Of a DNA stretch of 64,000 nucleotides, positions 36,362-48,725 are shown in pieces. The translations under genes were made by a program, and so were the position numbers. Position 1 is the first letter of the stretch. Each line of letters opens with the position of its first letter. The notes beneath the pieces were generated by a model. The model did not search any database. It was not told where the DNA came from and worked only from the letters and a program-made list of their open reading frames with translations. Location of the stretch: assembly GCA_947034885.2 (NCBI GenBank), contig OZ019759.1, positions 11,410,501 to 11,474,500 of the forward strand, in the 5' to 3' direction. This stretch comes from Thuidium tamariscinum (taxonomy: Eukaryota; Streptophyta; Bryopsida; Hypnales; Thuidiaceae).

Positions 36362-39300
36362 CTACACTTCGTCAGCATCAGGGTCTGTATCTTCGCGCGA
36401 TGCGTAACCAGCATCTATGTCGCTATCGTGGCTTGAGCTGTCATTCTCATCCTCCTCTCTTGCTATTGGTTCTGGTCGTATTTCTCTTTCCACCTCCGAG
36501 GTCAAATTCCGCACAACTATGTCTTGACCACCAGGAATTGCAGTCTGGACTAGTCGTTTAGTGGGACGCGTTGCATCAATAATTCCATCAACTACAGATT
36601 CAGGACCTGCTTGAACCGCTATTGATTGGCTTGATTGCTGGACCGCTTGCGTGGAGCACCCTGCCCCAAGCCTACAAGGTTCCACAACTTGATTTGCACG
36701 CTTCGGATGTTTGAGTGTCCTTTCATCTACTCTTCTAATGCGCCTTTTTTTACTTTTGTTTCTATTGTTGCTGTTGCGTAGTTGTTCTTCTAACGATATT
36801 TCTCTTGGCTTAGACATTGGGGTTGGTTGGTTGGCTTGTAAAGTGGATGCAGGGACTTCTTCATTGATGGTCGATAGTGGACCTCCATCCAAAGGGGCCC
36901 TTGTCGATGAACTAGGAGCCGATCTTCTGACTCTAGCTTGGCTTGTATCTTCACCTCTGGGCGCACGGCCCCATATAGAAGGAGTTGTGACTGACCTTCT
37001 AACTGTAGTCTGCCCTGTATGTCCACCTCGAGTCAAGGAAACATTCCGACTACGGTTTAGGATGGTATTCAATGGCGCATCTGAATCATACTCAGCTGCC
37101 TCCGTTGTTTGTATGGTTGGTGAATTCATTGCTATCGAAATAGGAGTTACTTCTTCTACAACCTCTTCAATGTGATCCACCTCTTCTTCTTCTTCAATTC
37201 CTGCATTGATTGGTGCAATGTTTCCAATATTCATTGCTATGCTTGAAGGAATACATGTTGGTACTGGAGATGTTGGTACTAGAGATGTTTCTTGAACATC
37301 TGAGGCAGGCATTTGATTATCTGCTTGTTCGTTGTTGTCATAAGGTGTTCTTGCCGTAGTTCATGGTGAAACTGTGCCCCAATTTCTGACCCACACATGA
37401 TCAGGGTCCCGCTCTGGAGAACGAAAAATTTCTTCCTCAGCAACACCTTCCGCATCATTGCCACTTGCAAATGTGTTTCCATATCGATATCGTGGTGGAC
37501 TTGGTGGAGGTGGGACCATATCTGCCCATTCATTGTGATCGCGCTAGAGATCTTCTTCTTCTCTTTGGACTAAATTATCTTCGATAAAATCAAAATAACC
37601 CTCGTCCTCCGATCCTAAAGGCAAAGGCTCGTCCCTCTCTTCATTAGTGTCTCCATCTACGAGGACCCTTTCATAAAATTTAGCAACATTGTACCCACAC
37701 TTTTGACGTTCCAAGTGGCAGTTAGCATAAATGTACACCAAATCTTGAGCCTTCTTTGTGGTCAAATGATTTCTCGTTTTACTATGCAAGAATGAATACA
37801 TGCTCTAGTTTCGTTCACATGAAGATGTTGAACAAGTCAACTCTAGAATTCTCTTTGCAATCTTTGGAAGAGTGTCGCCGCCTACATAATTCCACCATTG
37901 ATGAGTATCTAGATTAGTCTCTATGATGTCGAGAACCTCTTCAATCTTGGGGATCAAATGGCCCTATCTTCTCTTCAAATTGGACAAACTCTTGCATTGC
38001 CATCGCCATTGACACTCCTAATGATGGAGCTAGTTTTCGTATGACTCGATTCAAAGCTGCCTTGGTAGCCCCATTGTTTTGAATTTCTTCTACTCCTACC
38101 AAAAATGGATTCAAAAGTGCTCCTGCATAGTGGAGGTCCGTTCGCATTAACTTCCAACGAGCTTCAAATTTCTTCTTGTAACGCGTTGCAACCACAGGGT
38201 TTAAAAGAAATGGAGGATCTCTGAGAGCATACACGTGTTTCTTCAACTCAAACATTATCATCCAAGCTTTTGGCATTGCTGGTTTTTGCCATCAAAGTGT
38301 TGTAGAGCAATGAGTACTGGCTCTATCATAAACACGAAATTCTTGCATCTTGACCAAAACCTTTCAAAATGAATGTTTAGCCGAACATCCATTGCTTTGC
38401 GCCTAATGGTACCTCCATTAGTCCGATTCTGCAAACTGAACTCGAACATCATGTAAGCGTCATCTGCAACCACGGTTTGCAAATCTTGTTTGCAATCGAG
38501 CAGACGGTCTACCATAAGGAAATTGGTGGCAAGCCGTGTCAAAGCAAGCAGCCTAAGCATTTTGTTTGGAGAATGTTTCCGAAACAAAGCCATAGTGAAA
38601 TGGTATTTCCTGATATGCTTCACTATTGTCCTACACTTGCTTACCAAATCCTTCATCGTTTGAGACTTTCCCCAATCTTCCAAAAGCAAATCCAAGATGT
38701 GAGCCGCACACCCTTGTTTGTACATGTGGGGATATTTTAGTAACAAACATGACATAGTTCCAATCATTACTGAAGCATTGTCTGTACACAATTGCACAAT
38801 ATTTGAAGGACTGGCCTTGTCTATGTACTTCAACATTAAAGTTGTCGTGTAGGCAATGTCCTTCTTTGCTCCCGTATTGTCCTCTGATCCCAAAAACACA
38901 TCCCCTGCTGGACAAACAAGCATCATGTTCATCAATGGTCACTTATTAGTATCTGACCAACCATCTAAACAAATAGTTGCTCCATATTGCGCAATAGAGT
39001 TCTTTGTCCGGTCATTGACCATTTTTTGGACGACTTCTTTCTTCACATCAATCATTCTGGTTCGCAACGCGTTGAATGCTGGTGGACGATATAAAATTTC
39101 AACTGCTGCAATTTCCTTCACTGCATTTATAAATGCAGAGTGTCGCGTGACGTTGAATGCAATATTGGCTTCATAAAAAAATGAAGACCACGTCACATCC
39201 AACTTTTGTCTCAAGCCTATTTGTAATGCTTCATCCATACTTCTTTGACGAGAAACCACAGGGCGGCTTCCTGTTCTATCAACCGTACTTGGAGTAGAAT

Positions 39301-39724
39301 CCACTGAATCTGAGGTAGGGTTTGTCAGGCTGGTTGAACCCGCTGGATTTGAAGAACCACCCACCTCACCACCCTCTACCTCTTGACTGAGGGATTCTGC
39401 CGCACCAATGGCCTGATTGCCCGCAAATGGTGTTTCAAACAACTCTTCAAAGCTCATGGCTTTTGGAACCACTCCGTCGCAAGTCCTAAACTTTTCACGT
39501 GCACTTCTAGGGATTTTTTGACAACGGTCTGCTGTTGCCAAGCCACCATATCCAAAGTGACTAAATGCCCTTTTCCGCACAAAGACTTTGCTCCACCCGC
39601 AAAACACGCATTTCCTATGATAGGGTGGATTATCATTTGGAACGCACGATACAAGCCAAGGGTCCCAATCTTTTGTAGCCCTACGCGTATCGTTCCGACC
39701 TTGACCACCACCTAGGACAACCAT
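36362..39724 (-). pseudogene. hAT-superfamily transposase (BED-like finger, DUF659-like core, C-terminal dimerisation region), decayed
   Basis: ATG at 39724. The N-terminus has a BED-type Cys2-His region (RKCVFCGWSKVFVRKRAFSH). Next come GATICLDGWSDTNK and PLMNMMLVCPAGDVFL, then VQLCTDNASVM, YKQGCAAHILDLLLEDWGK and KHSPNKMLRLLALTRLATNF, in the order expected for DUF659-type hAT transposases. HQWWNYVGGDTLPKIAKRIL, STSSCERN and HSKTRNHL form the dimerisation region. A long acidic/Ser-rich tail follows. Lesions: in-frame stops at 38939 (TGA), 37805 (TAG), 37544 (TAG) and 37361 (TGA); a one-base loss near the T5 run at 38283-38287; and a compensating shift near 37950. Every stop fits one C:G-to-T:A change. 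hAT proteins move DNA by cut-and-paste; this copy cannot make a full protein. Confidence 0.85.
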
Positions 39725-39959
39725 GGTGTGAATCCACAATGAGTTTCACCCCCAAAAAATCGATCCAAGAATCCAGTAACGAGAAAAAAGTTATGACAAT
39801 GCTACCTACTACGAGAGGGTTTTTAAACCCCCTCAAAGCAAGGTTCTTGCCCTCCAATGAACCAAAACAACCGCAAGAACCTTCTTTCAAAGGTTCAAGG
39901 CTAGAGTCTAATCACTGAAGCAAGGTAATCCCTTAGTGTTTTAGCTGCAATTTTATACT

Positions 39960-40212
39960 CTGTGCACCTGCTGTCGCCACAAGGGCGACTGCGGGTAAAA
40001 GACAACTGTGGGTAAAGGGCGACTGTGCCTGACTTCGGGTGGACAGTGCAACCGCGGGTGCAGGGCGACCACGGGTAATGGGGGCGACGGCGACTACAAG
40101 GACGACCACACGTACGAGGGCCACTGCGCGTGGAAGGGCGACCGCGGGACAGGGAGCTTCAGGGCTTTCATTCTCGTGGGGTGCGACTGCGGCTCTACTG
40201 TACAGGAGGCGA
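39960..40212 (+). repeat. GCGACYGCGGGT-type GC island, right of the hAT gene
   Basis: Repeats of GGGCGACTGCGGGTAAA-like words in the same orientation as 34200-34550. It starts about 240 bp upstream of the hAT start. Together the islands may mark the element ends, although same-strand orientation is not the usual subterminal arrangement. Confidence 0.6.
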
Positions 40213-40554
40213 CTTCGCCTTCCAAAATCTAAACAGGCCAACATGGAAAATGCCCAAGTCCAGAATCTGGTGTTTGCAAATTTATTTTTTGGAGAAATCA
40301 GTTTGCAAAATTTTGAAATTCCACAAAACGCTTTTCTAATTATCCAAAATTTATACAAGAGGTTTTCTAAAGGGTGGTTGATGAGACATTTTCACTACGT
40401 TGCCTAAGTAATTAGTAAAAATATTTGTGGTCAAGTATGTAGAAAACAAGCTTAATTAGACCTTTTATTTGTTTAAAATTTTTGCCAAAGTAGAAAGATT
40501 GAAAGAAAAGACCTCTACATAGAAACATTAGTGTACAAGGCTTAAGCCAAATTT

Positions 40555-41270
40555 TCAAATTATAGTCATTTCACTTTAGTACATGTGAACAACTTACAAC
40601 ATCAACTTCAAACTATAAAGAAAGGTTTGGTAAATATAAGCAACGTTCCTATAAAGATAAGTCCTCTTCAATGAGAAGACATCGCAGAGGATGATGGAAC
40701 TTGCTCATCCCACAAAAACATTGTTAGGTTCGAACATAGATCTATCAGCCTCTATGACTTTTGGAATATTTTAGGTAACATATTAATTCACCGGACTTAA
40801 TCAAATTATATTTTGGTCAAATGTAATTGAATATTTAAATTCAACACACTTTTGAATTTCATTTCAAAAAATTATTTGAAACTTTTCATGTGTGTTTAAT
40901 TTTGTGTGGATTTCATGATTATAATTAAGAAGCTTCTGTATAGGTAAGATATTCAAAATAGGATCATTTCACTTTAACACTTGTCAACAACTTGCAACAT
41001 CACCATCCATTTATCCCATAGCATTTGATAATTATAAGCAAAGCTCTTATAAAGAAGAATCCTCTTCAATGACAAAAGACATTGCAAAGGGTGAGGTAAC
41101 TTGCTCCTCCCTCAAAAAATTCATGTGGTAGGAACATAGCTCCCTCACCCTCTAGAACTTTTGAGATATTTCATGGAACATATAAATTCACCGGACTTGG
41201 GGAAACATTTAGGTGAAATCTAATTCAATATTTAAATTCAATGCATTTTTGAAATTTACTAAAACAAATT
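40555..41270 (+). repeat. Diverged tandem duplication, about 400-410 bp unit
   Basis: Copies near 40560-40860 and 40970-41265 share TCATTTCACTTTA, CAACTT.CAACATCA, CCTCTTCAATGA, TTCACCGGACTT and AATATTTAAATTCAA in order. It lies directly left of the 20.5-kb element. Confidence 0.7.
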
Positions 41271-41578
41271 GAAGAATCCATTAAAATAAAGTTGAACTCA
41301 AATTCAATTTCATCCATCTTTAGAAATGCTTATTGCAAAACTTTCGGTATACTTGTCCACATGTCGCTAAATGAAATTGATGTGATGATTACTTCCTTCA
41401 AATTTAGAAGTGTGTACTATAGTGGCATGTGCCCCCAAATAATAGGAAGTAAAATTACTAGCACTTATGCATTCAAGAAGAAATTTGACCCAACATATAG
41501 AAGTGAAACCTTGGATTAAAGAAACATTACTATTTTGTAGTACAACTTGCAATGAACTTTTTTTGAGGTTCATATATG

Positions 41579-41605
41579 TATGCCATATTTAACTACTTTC
41601 GGACT
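41579..41605 (+). repeat. Left terminal inverted repeat (27 bp)
   Basis: Starts TATGCCATATTTAACTACTT and is identical to the complement of 62073-62099 over 27 bases. Just inside, GGACT and AGTCC (41601-41617) can form a small hairpin. Confidence 0.85.
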
Positions 41606-41631
41606 ATCGAAAGTCCAGAAGTAATTTATGG

Positions 41632-42410
41632 AAAAATCTCCGGATGCATATAATTACGGTTGGCAATTTATCCAAAGATTTCAAACCAGAGAGTTCTAAT
41701 GTCACTGATGTTCATCTGGAAATCTCCCGATGTACTAATGTAATGTACATGCGAACCCATCCACCTAATTACTAATGTAATGTTCATCTGGAAATCCCCC
41801 GATGTACTAATATAATGTCCATGTGAACCCCCCTTAATTACTAATGTAATGTTCATCTGGAAATCTCCCGATGTACTAATGTTATGATGTAGTGTTCATC
41901 TGAAAATCTCCCAATGTACTAATGTTATGATGTAGTGTTCATCTGGAAATCTCCCAATGAACTAATGTAATGTTCATCCCGAAAACCCCCTATGTACTAA
42001 TGTAATGTTCATCTGGAAATCCCCCGATGTATTGATCTTTTGTTTCAGTCTGGAAAGCCTCCGATGTACTAATGCAATATTCATCTGGACCGCCCCACTC
42101 TTAAGATGTACTCATGTAATGTTCATCTGCAAACCCCCCAATGTAGTATGTATTAATTTTATGCTTATCTGGAAATCCCCCGATGTAGTAAAGTAATGTT
42201 CATCTGAAAATTCCCCTCTGTACTAATGTAATGTTCATTTGGAAATCTCCTGATGTACTACTGTAATGATCATTCAGCTAGAAATCCCTGATGTTAAGAT
42301 GTCATTATAAATACGATATTTTCATATCCACTGATTTCCTATGCAGTTTTACATATTACTCAAACATGAAAATTTAAATGTCAGTAAGGCTCATCTGGAA
42401 CTCCCCTGAT
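41632..42410 (+). repeat. Left subterminal array of degenerate palindromes
   Basis: About 16 copies of CATCTGGAAATCTCCCGATG-like units, many followed by TACTAATGTAATGTT and spaced about 35-75 bp. The left arm has drifted (CTGGAAAT) while CCCGATGTA is kept. This resembles subterminal transposase-binding arrays of large plant DNA transposons. Confidence 0.75.
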
Positions 42411-42828
42411 GAAGTGCTCACATCCAAAAGCAAGCAGTGACATTCAAATGGACAACGGGTTCTCATATGATGCCATAGACAGTGCAACTTCTATTTATTT
42501 TGCACTCTGTAAGCACTTATTGCTTACATAGGATCATACACAGTTATTAACAATGCCTTATTCCATCTTTGAAGTATTGTAGGGTGTACATTACTAGACA
42601 GTTTATAGGAAGCAGAAGCTTACAGTAGATTATATTATAATAATACAATCACATAAGTTTCGGCGGTTGCCAGTAAGGGATGGAACAAACATCATATACT
42701 ACTGTTAATTTCATCTACAATTGTCACAATCAGCAACAACTACCTCTAATTAAAAAGAACAGATAGTCATACGGGACCATGTGCAATGAAAATGCACAAT
42801 GGCAATTCAATGTCATATAGACAATGCC

Positions 42829-42846
42829 ATCCGGAGATCTCCCGAT
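42829..42846. repeat. Palindrome copy 3' of the transposase-like gene
   Basis: ATCCGGAGATCTCCCGAT, one mismatch from the perfect palindrome, about 30 bp past the stop codon. Confidence 0.8.
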
Positions 42847-44470
42847 GACCAGTATAAGCCTACCATGGTAAGCATTTAGGGGTCCACCTCATTTGCCCTA
42901 TTCAGATTTGCCAAGGCAGCCTCCCTACTCTTCTTAGGAATAGTTCGAGATTTGGGGTCTACTACCTTAGACCAATTTGCATATACTACGCAATTTACAT
43001 CAACCCAAGTGGGGGCTGTATTTTCAACAACCCATTTACCACTCCAGCAATTCCGGTACCTCAATTCCAATGTCCTTTCGGAATTATCCGGTCTCCAGTA
43101 CTGCAGCAAGAACTTGCCATTATTCTCATCTTCGGGCACTCTACATACGTCAGACAACGCTCTTCCTTGCCAAACAGCACAGACGGAGGGGTCTTCGGGT
43201 CTAAGAAGAACCCATGAGCCTGGACGTATGTCCACCCAAGGATTGAAACTTTCCTGTGGAGCTTCATTTGCAGGGCCACAATAAGGTTCTGGTTGATCTA
43301 CCTCTGGAATCACATCCATGGGATTCACGGTCGACCTTGCTCGAGATACATCATCTCGCAACACCCTCCAATCATGTTCTGGCCAAAAGCCTTCAACTAG
43401 AGCTGGAAGGCAATCCGGTAGCGGATCGTTCAGCTCACGTACCACACGATTCCAGTAATCCACATATGGACCAAACGCGGTTGCAAATCCCTCACATTTT
43501 GACATTCCATTTTGCCAGTACTGAATGTACTTTTGGAGTCCGACCAGCATAAAACCCTTGTTCAGTGTAGCCTTTCGTGCAACTTCAAGAGCCTTCTCTC
43601 GATTTCTTGTCTCCTTAGGAACTTCGCTGCCCCACATAGGCTTGAATGGCACCGGCTTTGGACAACCCCGAGGGAGCATTGGACGACCATGCCGGTCTTT
43701 CTTCCACAAGCACTGAGAAGGTTTATCAGACGGTAGCCACTGTGAATCCACTACTGATTTTTTATACTTCATAAAGGGGATTCCATCACCATCCACATAG
43801 AATTTAAAAAGATGCATCTCTCCCAATCCGATAATTCTAGCTGCGCCACTACACAAGTAACCTCTAATAAAGCATTTAAAATCTGCCACCTCGAAACAAT
43901 CTGGCCAAGGACGAGATCGTAAAGTTCGAGTCCCCCGGCCAACATGACAGAGCATAATGAGCATAAGTGCCATCACCATGACCATGAGCTACCATACCGG
44001 TCACGCTCAACGGAAGCTGACCTAAACCTTGAGTGGCCTTTGTTGTCACCCGCATCCTCGGAAGAGCCGTTTTAGATGTATCCATCTTATCATGAATAAC
44101 GCATAACATCTCCTGAGGGTTCCGTTTCGATTCTTCACACCAAGACCCATATAAGCGACGACAAGACGCTTGATGATTAAGATGCTCAGTTCGCTGCTTC
44201 GTGAACTCCACAAACTCGGGACTTCCTTTCGGTGATTTCAAAAGGAACGCCAGTAATTGATCACAAGTAGTACACTTCGCAAATGAACTGCCAACAGGTT
44301 TAACCGCGACATTGTTGAAGTGCTTCTTTTTTATTCTACTAATGGTTGACTGGCTCACTTGAGGAAGACCATAATCCGAATTTAACTGCAATGGAATTTC
44401 AGCACATTTCAAAATCAAAAGCAACAACAGAAGATAATGGCTAAGAATGATTGTCCTCCAAAACAATTTT

Positions 44471-44516
44471 ATCAGGAGTTCTCCCGATGTAATAACATAT
44501 CCGGAGATCTCCCGAT
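44471..44516. repeat. Two palindrome copies inside the transposase-gene intron
   Basis: 44471-44488 and 44499-44516, in the 183-bp intron at 44386-44568. The second is ATCCGGAGATCTCCCGAT. Confidence 0.85.
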
Positions 44517-45466
44517 GGCATAATGCAACTCACAGACTCAGTAGACAAATTTTGAGTGATTCAACTACCTCATTGGCATCAGCTTGAACTCGTTTCCAAT
44601 TATTTCCAACAAGCAGAAATTTCAAAGTGTCCATTCTTCCATTTCCAATGCCCCGCATTTGGTGTGGCATTTGATCAGCGGTTTCATCTATGATTGCTTT
44701 TATCGTTCCTGTCACTTGGACGGTTCGAATCCTGGGACGCTTAATCCTTTTGTTCCCGTGCAATCCCGAGACCACACCATCATTGTACTTCTCTATATAA
44801 CTATGGTAGGTCGACTTCGAAATTCCGTGAATAATGTACCACGCCGTAGTACATACTTCAGCTCCCTCCAATGTAACATATTTACGCTTCCGATTCCCGT
44901 CCCCACTATGCAGTTGCCCGCCCACGGCGATCCCATATTCCCGACGGTCTTCAAATGACTTTAGGTAAAATGTCTTCCTCACCTTCAACGTACTCTCATG
45001 ATGAAACATTTGGCAACATCGGTTTGTGCAACATTTTTGTGAACTAACCTTCCGTATTTCATCTTCCCCAGTTTTTCGAACATATTGTGAATCCTGCTGG
45101 TCAAGCTTGGGTCGCCGAACGATATAGCGATAGGGGGACTTCTTGCGACCACCTAGATAAGCTAAGGGGTCCTGAACTTTGGGATGGGCCCGAAAGTGGT
45201 CAACAGTCTCCATCAACGATCGTCCACATGGGAACCAAGAATGTAATAAGGGCCACCGAGCATGACTCATTATGGTATCCTTGTCACCAACGAAAACGTC
45301 CAGTACAGTAACACCCACAAAGCCCTCACCGACTATTCCATCTTGGAAATGATCATCCGCCCTAAAGCAGATTATTCGACCTGACGTTAGTAACATGCCA
45401 TCCGAATCTCTGTGATGCACCTCAAGACCCACCCAGTCGTCTAGACGAATGTAGTGATCATGATCC

Positions 45467-45484
45467 ATCGGGGGATCTCCCGAT
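45467..45484. repeat. Palindrome copy inside the transposase-like coding exon
   Basis: ATCGGGGGATCTCCCGAT, read on the minus strand as part of SSGDPPMD. One mismatch from the consensus. Confidence 0.85.
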
Positions 45485-46229
45485 GACCTCATTACAGCAT
45501 CAACTCTCCATAACACTGTCCGATCAAGAACATCAGCTAAAGTTCTAAAACCCCTTTGGCAAGGGTCAACTCAAAGTTCCTGAGCTTCTAGATTGATCGT
45601 CCGAGGCCGTAGCAGAACAAATACCCAAGGCTCCATGGGGATTTGAACTCCAAGCCACTCGCCTTGAGGACGAGCATCCACAATACATCCTTCTCCAACT
45701 TCACCATATCCCGGCAAAAGCAACTTCACAACATCACCGTTCTTGACTGGTGAGGATGTAGCACTGGACTCCTGAGACTCATTCTCCTCAGCGGTTCCAC
45801 TTGAGTAAGAGAGTAGAGCATCATCCACGGATTTATAGGATAAGTCCATTTCCTGCGAATCACTGTCGTTGAAAGCCATACTGGAAGGTTTCTTGAATGA
45901 CTATTGGATCTGAAAACATCGTCAAGGCACAAAGAAGTCAGACGGTCTGGGATGTATATTATTGCCATTGCCCTTCCATACACAATCTTCACATTTTGAA
46001 ATGTCAAACAATTGCATATAACAGAATTCACTGCACATACAATTGGCCAAATTGAATCCTACTTCCTTTCACTTTTGGAGTTCACGAGCTCATTCCTTTC
46101 GTAGCACAGAATGTTGCATACATTCTTGAGATATCTATAAAATTAGCCTAGAGCTAGTAGTCTTCGGATATGTCGAGTGCCCTTGATCTACGAATGCACG
46201 GACGTTCATAGAGTACTCTTCAGAAATCA

Positions 46230-46865
46230 ATTATCCGGAGATCTCCCGATGGAACCACTCAGCGGTATAATCGTCAAGGAATCGGACAAGCTCTTCATGA
46301 AAACATACTAAGAGCATTCAATATGTCGTTAGAGCTTCGAATACATTTAGTGCATTTGGATCAGACATAATCATTCGGAGATCTCCTGATGGAGCCATTC
46401 GGAGGTGTTACCACCCAACCATTGGAAGATATCCCCATGCGTTCAGTGCGAGAGCATGTGATCCAACTATCCGGAGATCTCCCGATAAAACCACTACTAG
46501 AGATTGAAACTCACCACCTAGAAGATCTCTAGAAAGAAACATTACGAGAGTTTAAGGCTCATCTATTGGGAGATCTCCGGATGGAAATACAGCTAGAATT
46601 TAGGGCTACAGATCTCCAGATTAAAATATAGCTTGAGTTTAGGGCTCATTTGTCGGGAGATCTCCGGATGAAAATATAGCTAGAGTTCAGGGCTCATCTA
46701 TCGGGAGATCTCCGGATGGGAATACAGCTTGGGTTCAGGGCTCATCTATCGGGAGATATCCGGATGAAAATATAGGTAGAGTTCAGGGCTCATCTATCGG
46801 GAGATATCCGGATGAAAATTTAGCTAGAGTTCAGGGCTCATCTATCGGGAGATCTCCGGATAGGA
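46230..46865. repeat. Internal palindrome cluster with 48-bp tandem array
   Basis: Isolated copies near 46233, 46376 and 46460, then about seven copies from 46570 to 46862. The last five share a 48-bp unit (GAGTTCAGGGCTCATCTATC plus palindrome plus GAAAATATA). Most here end CTCCGGAT instead of CTCCCGAT. The cluster lies upstream of the transposase-like gene start (45879). Confidence 0.8.
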
Positions 46866-48564
46866 CAAATACGTTCGCACGTGCTACCGTACTATATTGC
46901 ATCTCCGTATAATGTACGCACTCGTATATTATTTTGATCTTCGTATGGGAGTGAGGTCCTCAATACTTCGTATTATGGATTCTTATACGGTATGTACTAG
47001 TAAGCCAAAGGTAGACGACCAACCATCATAAGGACAACCATACTAGATCATCTTCTACAGTAACCAAAAAGAGCTTTCAATTCCTAGGTATTGATCTCCA
47101 AATACATGTCGGCAATTGACAATGCATTTGAAAGTTATCTGAAGTTGTGTTCTATGTGCAATATGCCGTGATGAAATCCAGCTAGATGCTCATGGTCTGT
47201 AACACTGCTCAATAAGCAGCTAATGGTTATGCATTCATCAAGGGATATGAATCCACTGTTCAACATAAGCTTGGATACAAGAAACCACTGAAGCATTGCA
47301 TTGCCGTCCTCATATCCTACTAGTTCCTATTGTTTGTGACATGCAGAAACTCCAAGTACACTACCGAAGCCTCAAGATTATGAAACCCGAAGCAATGGAA
47401 GTTGAAAAAATCATACCTTGTAATAGTGAATTGACAAGACAGCTTGTGACCGCACGTCCAAGTGCTTGACACACTGCAATGCACGAGCTCCAAACTCCTC
47501 AGCCTCAGCAAGCATGTTCACGACTTCACATGTGCAAAAGAGAAATTCCTAGCTAGCTTGGGGGCTTCACACTAGTTCGTTAGGATTCAATATCCGTGCT
47601 TCCCGCCTCGAATTTCTATATGAGATGCGAATCTTGCACGTTTGAAATTGTTGACTGCCCTCCTCAAGTGAAGACTGCATTGACCAAGGGGAGGATCTCA
47701 CCGGATGCGGTCTCCTAAAGCAAATGTTGACCACTTTCTCGGAGTTTGCGCAACACTGCCTTCGAGGAGCATCTCCGAATGTGAACCCCTCACTATAATT
47801 GCTTACTGGATTCTTCATGTTCACATTAATCCAATCTATTGCAAAGTCACAGAGTTAAATTTGCGTGTTTACAATTATTGTAACTGTTGACTTCACTCTC
47901 GAGATTACCGCAACTTGAAGACCCTACAGAAGATGCACGTGGCCTTCTCTTTTGAATCTTTGGTAGATTCTTTGAATCTGTAGCATTGAAGTAGGGGACT
48001 TGCGGCATTCTGTCTATCAAATATACTCGTCACAATGACAATGAACACTTCCATGTCTTTTATCTTCATTAATATTAACCACTATTTATGTTGTGTTTCA
48101 TTATCTTATAGGCTCATCTATACCAATTATGTGAAAGTCAAATACATTTTGGTTTGAAGCAATTTCCCATTGTACAGAATGACTACATGTTATTCAGTGA
48201 ATTTCTTTATCAACACTACTGAATTCACCATCTACATTTTATTATAGAGAAAACAAATGCAATGGATACATGACATTACAATAAAATAATGATTAAATGG
48301 AAATTAATTTAGAATCTTGGATCCACCATATAAAGGTGTAGATTCTCTACGAAACGAAGATCTCCCTTGCTCAAACTTCGTTTCAATAAGAGGATGCCTG
48401 AGGATGTATGCCCCAGTGTTTACAAAAAGAGTTTGAAAATTAGGGTTCCAATCATTGGAAATTAAATTCAACCTAAACAATTACAAGTTACATGGTTACA
48501 TCTTACAATTTGACCATTGACTACGCTTTCATTTGAGGTCCATCATTTGTAGGATCATTCTAGG

Positions 48565-48725
48565 AGGTTCCACGGTTTTAGGGATCAGGGTATAGCATCC
48601 ACGGTCTTAGGGTATGGCACCCACGGTCTTAGGGTATGGCATCCACGGTCTTAGGGGATAGCATCCACAGTCTTAGGGAAGACACTCTATGGCCTTACGG
48701 TTTAGGGTTCAAGGTTTAGGGTCTA
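48565..48725 (+). repeat. 22-bp tandem repeat next to TTTAGGG-like words
   Basis: About five units of GGCATCCACGGTCTTAGGGT, followed by GGTTTAGGGTTCAAGGTTTA, which resembles degenerate plant telomere repeat. Confidence 0.75.

Larger units (their letters stand above)
42876..45879 (-). pseudogene. Transposase-like protein (D-x-M-D-x-x-K type, DUF7869-like) with chromatin-reader-like ends; catalytic middle deleted
   Basis: Exon 1 is 45879-44569 (437 codons, in-frame TGA at 45571 where Arg fits). The GT-AG intron is 44386-44568. Exon 2 runs from 44385 to the stop at 42876. Exon 1 has a tudor/BAH-like stretch (LDDWVGLEVHHRDSDG, GFVGVTVLDVFVGDK), a Cys cluster CCTNRCCQ and a helix-turn-helix-like region (ISKSTYHSYIEKYNDG). 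Exon 2 has VIHDKMDTSKTALPR, the first catalytic-type Asp region, then GHGDGTYAHY and WPGDSN. Near 43885-43900 the frame changes. It continues with DFKCFIRGYLCSG and GIPFMKYKKSVV, which in related proteins lie well downstream, so the second Asp and the Glu region appear deleted. The C-terminus has WVDIRPGSWVLLRPED, possibly BAH-like. The coding palindrome at 45467-45484 gives SSGDPPM. Confidence 0.55.

Noticed and set aside
41571..41580. A firm target-site duplication for the 20.5-kb element
   Set aside because: Several alignments (TA, ATGT, TATGTA/TATGTT) are possible in the TAT-rich junction, so none is called.
41632..42410. CRISPR-like array of short palindromic repeats with spacers
   Set aside because: Repeats are degenerate, spacing is irregular, the spacers themselves are alike (TACTAATGTAATG), the setting is nuclear plant DNA, and no cas genes are present.
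4821..45573. Stop-codon reassignment or U-to-C RNA editing as the explanation for in-frame stops
   Set aside because: TAA, TAG and TGA all occur in frame, and the host gene uses a normal stop without internal ones. U-to-C editing is known from organelles, not nuclear transposon transcripts. Deamination is simpler.
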